From an uncultured Bacillota bacterium (GTDB taxonomy: Bacteria; Bacillota; Clostridia; Christensenellales; UBA1242), in the NCBI GenBank assembly GCA_947088415.1, contig CAMUGK010000038.1, positions 1-8,958 on the forward strand: 8,958 nt of DNA, written 5' to 3'. Shown piece by piece: positions 6,687-8,958 of the stretch (its first letter is position 1; each line of letters begins with the position of its first letter). Below the pieces are notes generated by a model that saw only the letters and a list, made by a program, of their open reading frames with translations, was not told the origin of the DNA and did no database searches. A program made the position numbers and the translations under genes.

Positions 6687-6690
6687 AGCC

Positions 6691-8958
6691 CTATTCGTCA
6701 AAATCCCCAAAATCATCAAAGATATCAAAACTGTCAAGAGTATCATTCTTTGTTGTTTCATCAAAGAGGTCTTGAATATCATCTTTTGGCTCTTCTTTTG
6801 TTTCTTCACTTGGAAGAACATCATCAAAGTCAAGAGTAATATCTTTAAATTCGTTTTCATTCTCGAGTGCAAGTGATGATTGATCTTGTTCATCTTGACT
6901 GAGTTCGTTAAGAGAAATTTCTTTTTCGCCTTCAGTAAGAATTTTGATATCAAGTCCAAGTGCTTGTAATTCTTTAACCAAAACTTTGAAGCTTTCAGGG
7001 ATTCCAGGTTCAGCGATTGGAAGACCTTTGATGATTGATTCATAAGTTTTAACACGACCATTAAGGTCATCAGATTTAACTGTAAGCATTTCTTGAAGAA
7101 CATGGCTTGCACCATAGGCTTCAAGAGCCCAAACTTCCATTTCACCAAATCTTTGTCCACCAAACAATGATTTACCACCAAGTGGTTGTTGAGTGATTAA
7201 AGCGTAAGGTCCAATAGAACGAGCATGAATTTTACTGTCAACCATGTGTTCAAGTTTAAGCATATATTTCATACCAATTGTGGTTAGGTTTTCAAATGGT
7301 TCACCAGTTCTGCCATCATAAAGTTGAACTTTTCCGTCTGGACGGAAATTGTTTTCAACTAAAAGTTCTCTTATTTCGTCGGCAGTTGCACCATCAAATG
7401 CAGGAGTTGCAACTTTCCATCCGAGTGAGCCAGCAACAAGACCTAAGTGAACTTCGAGCACCTGACCGATATTCATACGAGATGGAATACCAAGTGGGCT
7501 AAGCACGATATCAAGTGGTTTTCCGTTTGCCATGAAAGGCATATCTGCTTCAGGAAGAACGATAGAAACACAACCTTTATTTCCGTGACGTCCTGCCATT
7601 TTATCTCCGACAGAGATTTTACGTTTTTGGGCAACAGTAACTTTAACCATCATGGTTACGCCAGGCTCTAAGTCGTCTTTATTCTTCTTTGAGAAGACTT
7701 GAACATCGACAACTACACCACCCTTTCCATGTTGAACACGAAGTGAAGTATCTCTAACTTCTCTTGCTTTATCACCAAAGATAGCACGAAGAAGTCTTTC
7801 TTCTGGAGTAAGTTCGGTTTCGCCCTTAGGTGTAACTTTACCAACTAAGATATCATTTGGATGAACTTCAGCACCAATGCGGATAATACCATTTTCGTCA
7901 AGGTCTTTAAGTGCATCTTCGCCAAGGTTTGGAATATCTCTTGTAATTTGTTCATCGCCAAGTTTAGTTGTTCTACATTTAATTTCTTGGTCATAAAGAG
8001 TGATAGAAGTGTAAACATCATCTTTAACAAGGCGTTCATTAATTAAAATAGCATCTTCGTAGTTTTGTCCTTCCCAGTTCAAGTAACCGATAAGAACATT
8101 TTTACCAACGGCAAGTTCGCCTTTTTCAGTTGAATAACCATCAGTTAAAACATCGCCTTTCTTAACTTGTTCGCCTTTCTTAACGCAAGGACGTTGATTG
8201 AAACATACGTCATCGTTTGCTTTTGCAAATTTTGTAAGGCTATAAATATCTTCATCGCCTTTTTCTGTTCTAACTCTAATTTCATCGGCAGAAACATAAC
8301 TTACTTCGCCATCACGTTTTGCAAGATGTATGCAACCACAATCTCTTGCAGCTTTTGCTTCCATACCAGTTCCAACAATAGGAGCTTCTGGTCTTAAAAC
8401 AGGAACTGCTTGACGTTGCATGTTGGCACCCATAAGTGCACGGTTAGTTTCGTCTCCACTAACAAATGGAATTAAGCTTGTAGCAACAGAAAGTGCTTGT
8501 CTTGGAGAAATATCCATAAGGTCAACTTGAGAAGCAGGAACTTCAACAACAGTTGCACCATGACGACACATAACACGTTTATTTACAAAATGTCCGTCTT
8601 TATCAAGTGGCTCAATGGCTTGAGCGATGTAGTGGTCATTTTCAACATCAGCCATAAAGTATTTAACTTCTTTAGAAACAACTCCAGTTTCTTTATTAAC
8701 AAGACGATAAGGTGTTTCAAGGAAGCCATAATCGTTAACTCTAACAAAACCTGCAAGAGTATTTAAAAGACCGATTGATTGGCCTTCTGGTGTTTCTATA
8801 GCACAGATACGGCCATAGTGAGTGAAGTGAATATCACGGATTTCAGGATCTGCCCTTTCCTTTTTGATACCGCCAGGTCCTACCGCAGATATTCTACGTT
8901 TTTGAGTTATTCCAGAAAGCGGATTCTTTTGGTCCATGATTTGTGAAAGTTGTGATTG
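6691..8958 (-). CDS. rpoB: DNA-directed RNA polymerase subunit beta (C-terminal part)
   Basis: The gene runs off the right edge: the open frame continues to 8958 and the first Met (8937) is internal, equal to E. coli Met515. The 755 residues present cover the rifampicin-pocket region to the C-terminus. Visible motifs, numbered from that Met, are: rifampicin region and fork loop 2 (about 1-34); HYGR and IETPEG (40-52); NYEDAIL (292-298); active-site KMAGRHGNKG (446-455) with both catalytic lysines; PLGIPSRMNIG (481-491); and FGGQRFGEMEVWALEAYGA (592-610). Beyond about 668 comes an 81-residue acidic tail (31 Asp/Glu, 5 Lys) ending in DSFDIFDDFGDFDE. The residue matching E. coli His526 is Gln (8902-8904), and fork loop 2 reads GPGGIKKERADPE where GPGGLTRERAGFE is usual. 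Role: binds nucleotide and nascent RNA with RpoC. Its stop abuts the structured element. Confidence 0.99.
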   Translation of the reverse strand, partial: QSQLSQIMDQKNPLSGITQKRRISAVGPGGIKKERADPEIRDIHFTHYGRICAIETPEGQSIGLLNTLAGFVRVNDYGFLETPYRLVNKETGVVSKEVKYFMADVENDHYIAQAIEPLDKDGHFVNKRVMCRHGATVVEVPASQVDLMDISPRQALSVATSLIPFVSGDETNRALMGANMQRQAVPVLRPEAPIVGTGMEAKAARDCGCIHLAKRDGEVSYVSADEIRVRTEKGDEDIYSLTKFAKANDDVCFNQRPCVKKGEQVKKGDVLTDGYSTEKGELAVGKNVLIGYLNWEGQNYEDAILINERLVKDDVYTSITLYDQEIKCRTTKLGDEQITRDIPNLGEDALKDLDENGIIRIGAEVHPNDILVGKVTPKGETELTPEERLLRAIFGDKAREVRDTSLRVQHGKGGVVVDVQVFSKKNKDDLEPGVTMMVKVTVAQKRKISVGDKMAGRHGNKGCVSIVLPEADMPFMANGKPLDIVLSPLGIPSRMNIGQVLEVHLGLVAGSLGWKVATPAFDGATADEIRELLVENNFRPDGKVQLYDGRTGEPFENLTTIGMKYMLKLEHMVDSKIHARSIGPYALITQQPLGGKSLFGGQRFGEMEVWALEAYGASHVLQEMLTVKSDDLNGRVKTYESIIKGLPIAEPGIPESFKVLVKELQALGLDIKILTEGEKEISLNELSQDEQDQSSLALENENEFKDITLDFDDVLPSEETKEEPKDDIQDLFDETTKNDTLDSFDIFDDFGDFDE

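Noticed and set aside
6639..7181. 180-codon minus-strand ORF overlapping rpoB in another frame
   Set aside because: It is Leu/Lys/Met-rich, has no ribosome binding site and overlaps conserved RpoB motifs; an out-of-frame reading.
1..8958. CRISPR arrays, tRNA or rRNA genes, transposase genes
   Set aside because: No regularly spaced repeats, cloverleaf-like sequences or transposase motifs were found on either strand.

Overview
The window is AT-rich with strong purine-rich ribosome binding sites (GGAGG before nearly every start). The RpoC N-terminus is of the Clostridia/Firmicutes type. I infer an uncultured low-GC Firmicute, probably a Clostridia lineage; no species can be named from this sequence.

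Left part (1-2580, plus strand): three genes of unknown function. A 316-aa protein (56-1006) has its own near-consensus promoter and a strong terminator. A 413-aa protein (1175-2416) is followed 12 nt later by a 43-aa protein (2429-2560). The promoter of this second pair has perfect -35 and -10 boxes, but they are separated by a 15-nt spacer containing nine consecutive C residues, the architecture of a phase-variable promoter. A perfect 9-bp DnaA box lies over the predicted transcription start.

Middle and right part (2593-8958, minus strand): rpoC (complete, 1179 codons) and rpoB (C-terminal 755 codons, cut by the window edge), encoding the two large subunits of RNA polymerase. A 36-nt perfect palindrome between the 43-aa gene and rpoC can act as a terminator for both converging transcripts.

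rpoB and rpoC are normally nearly adjacent; here 558 bp separate them. That gap holds (i) a small ORF with a perfect Shine-Dalgarno sequence that is broken by one extra base at an A8 tract, and (ii) about 245 bp of densely self-complementary, locally GC-richer DNA with no convincing gene, which looks like a structured RNA or an inserted non-autonomous repeat.

The polymerase itself is unusual. RpoB has Gln at the position of E. coli His526, a classic rifampicin-resistance position. Several near-invariant residues in fork loop 2 of RpoB and in the F-loop and bridge-helix entry of RpoC are changed. RpoB ends in an 81-residue acidic, Phe-containing tail. Apart from RpoB and RpoC, no protein here could be assigned a function.
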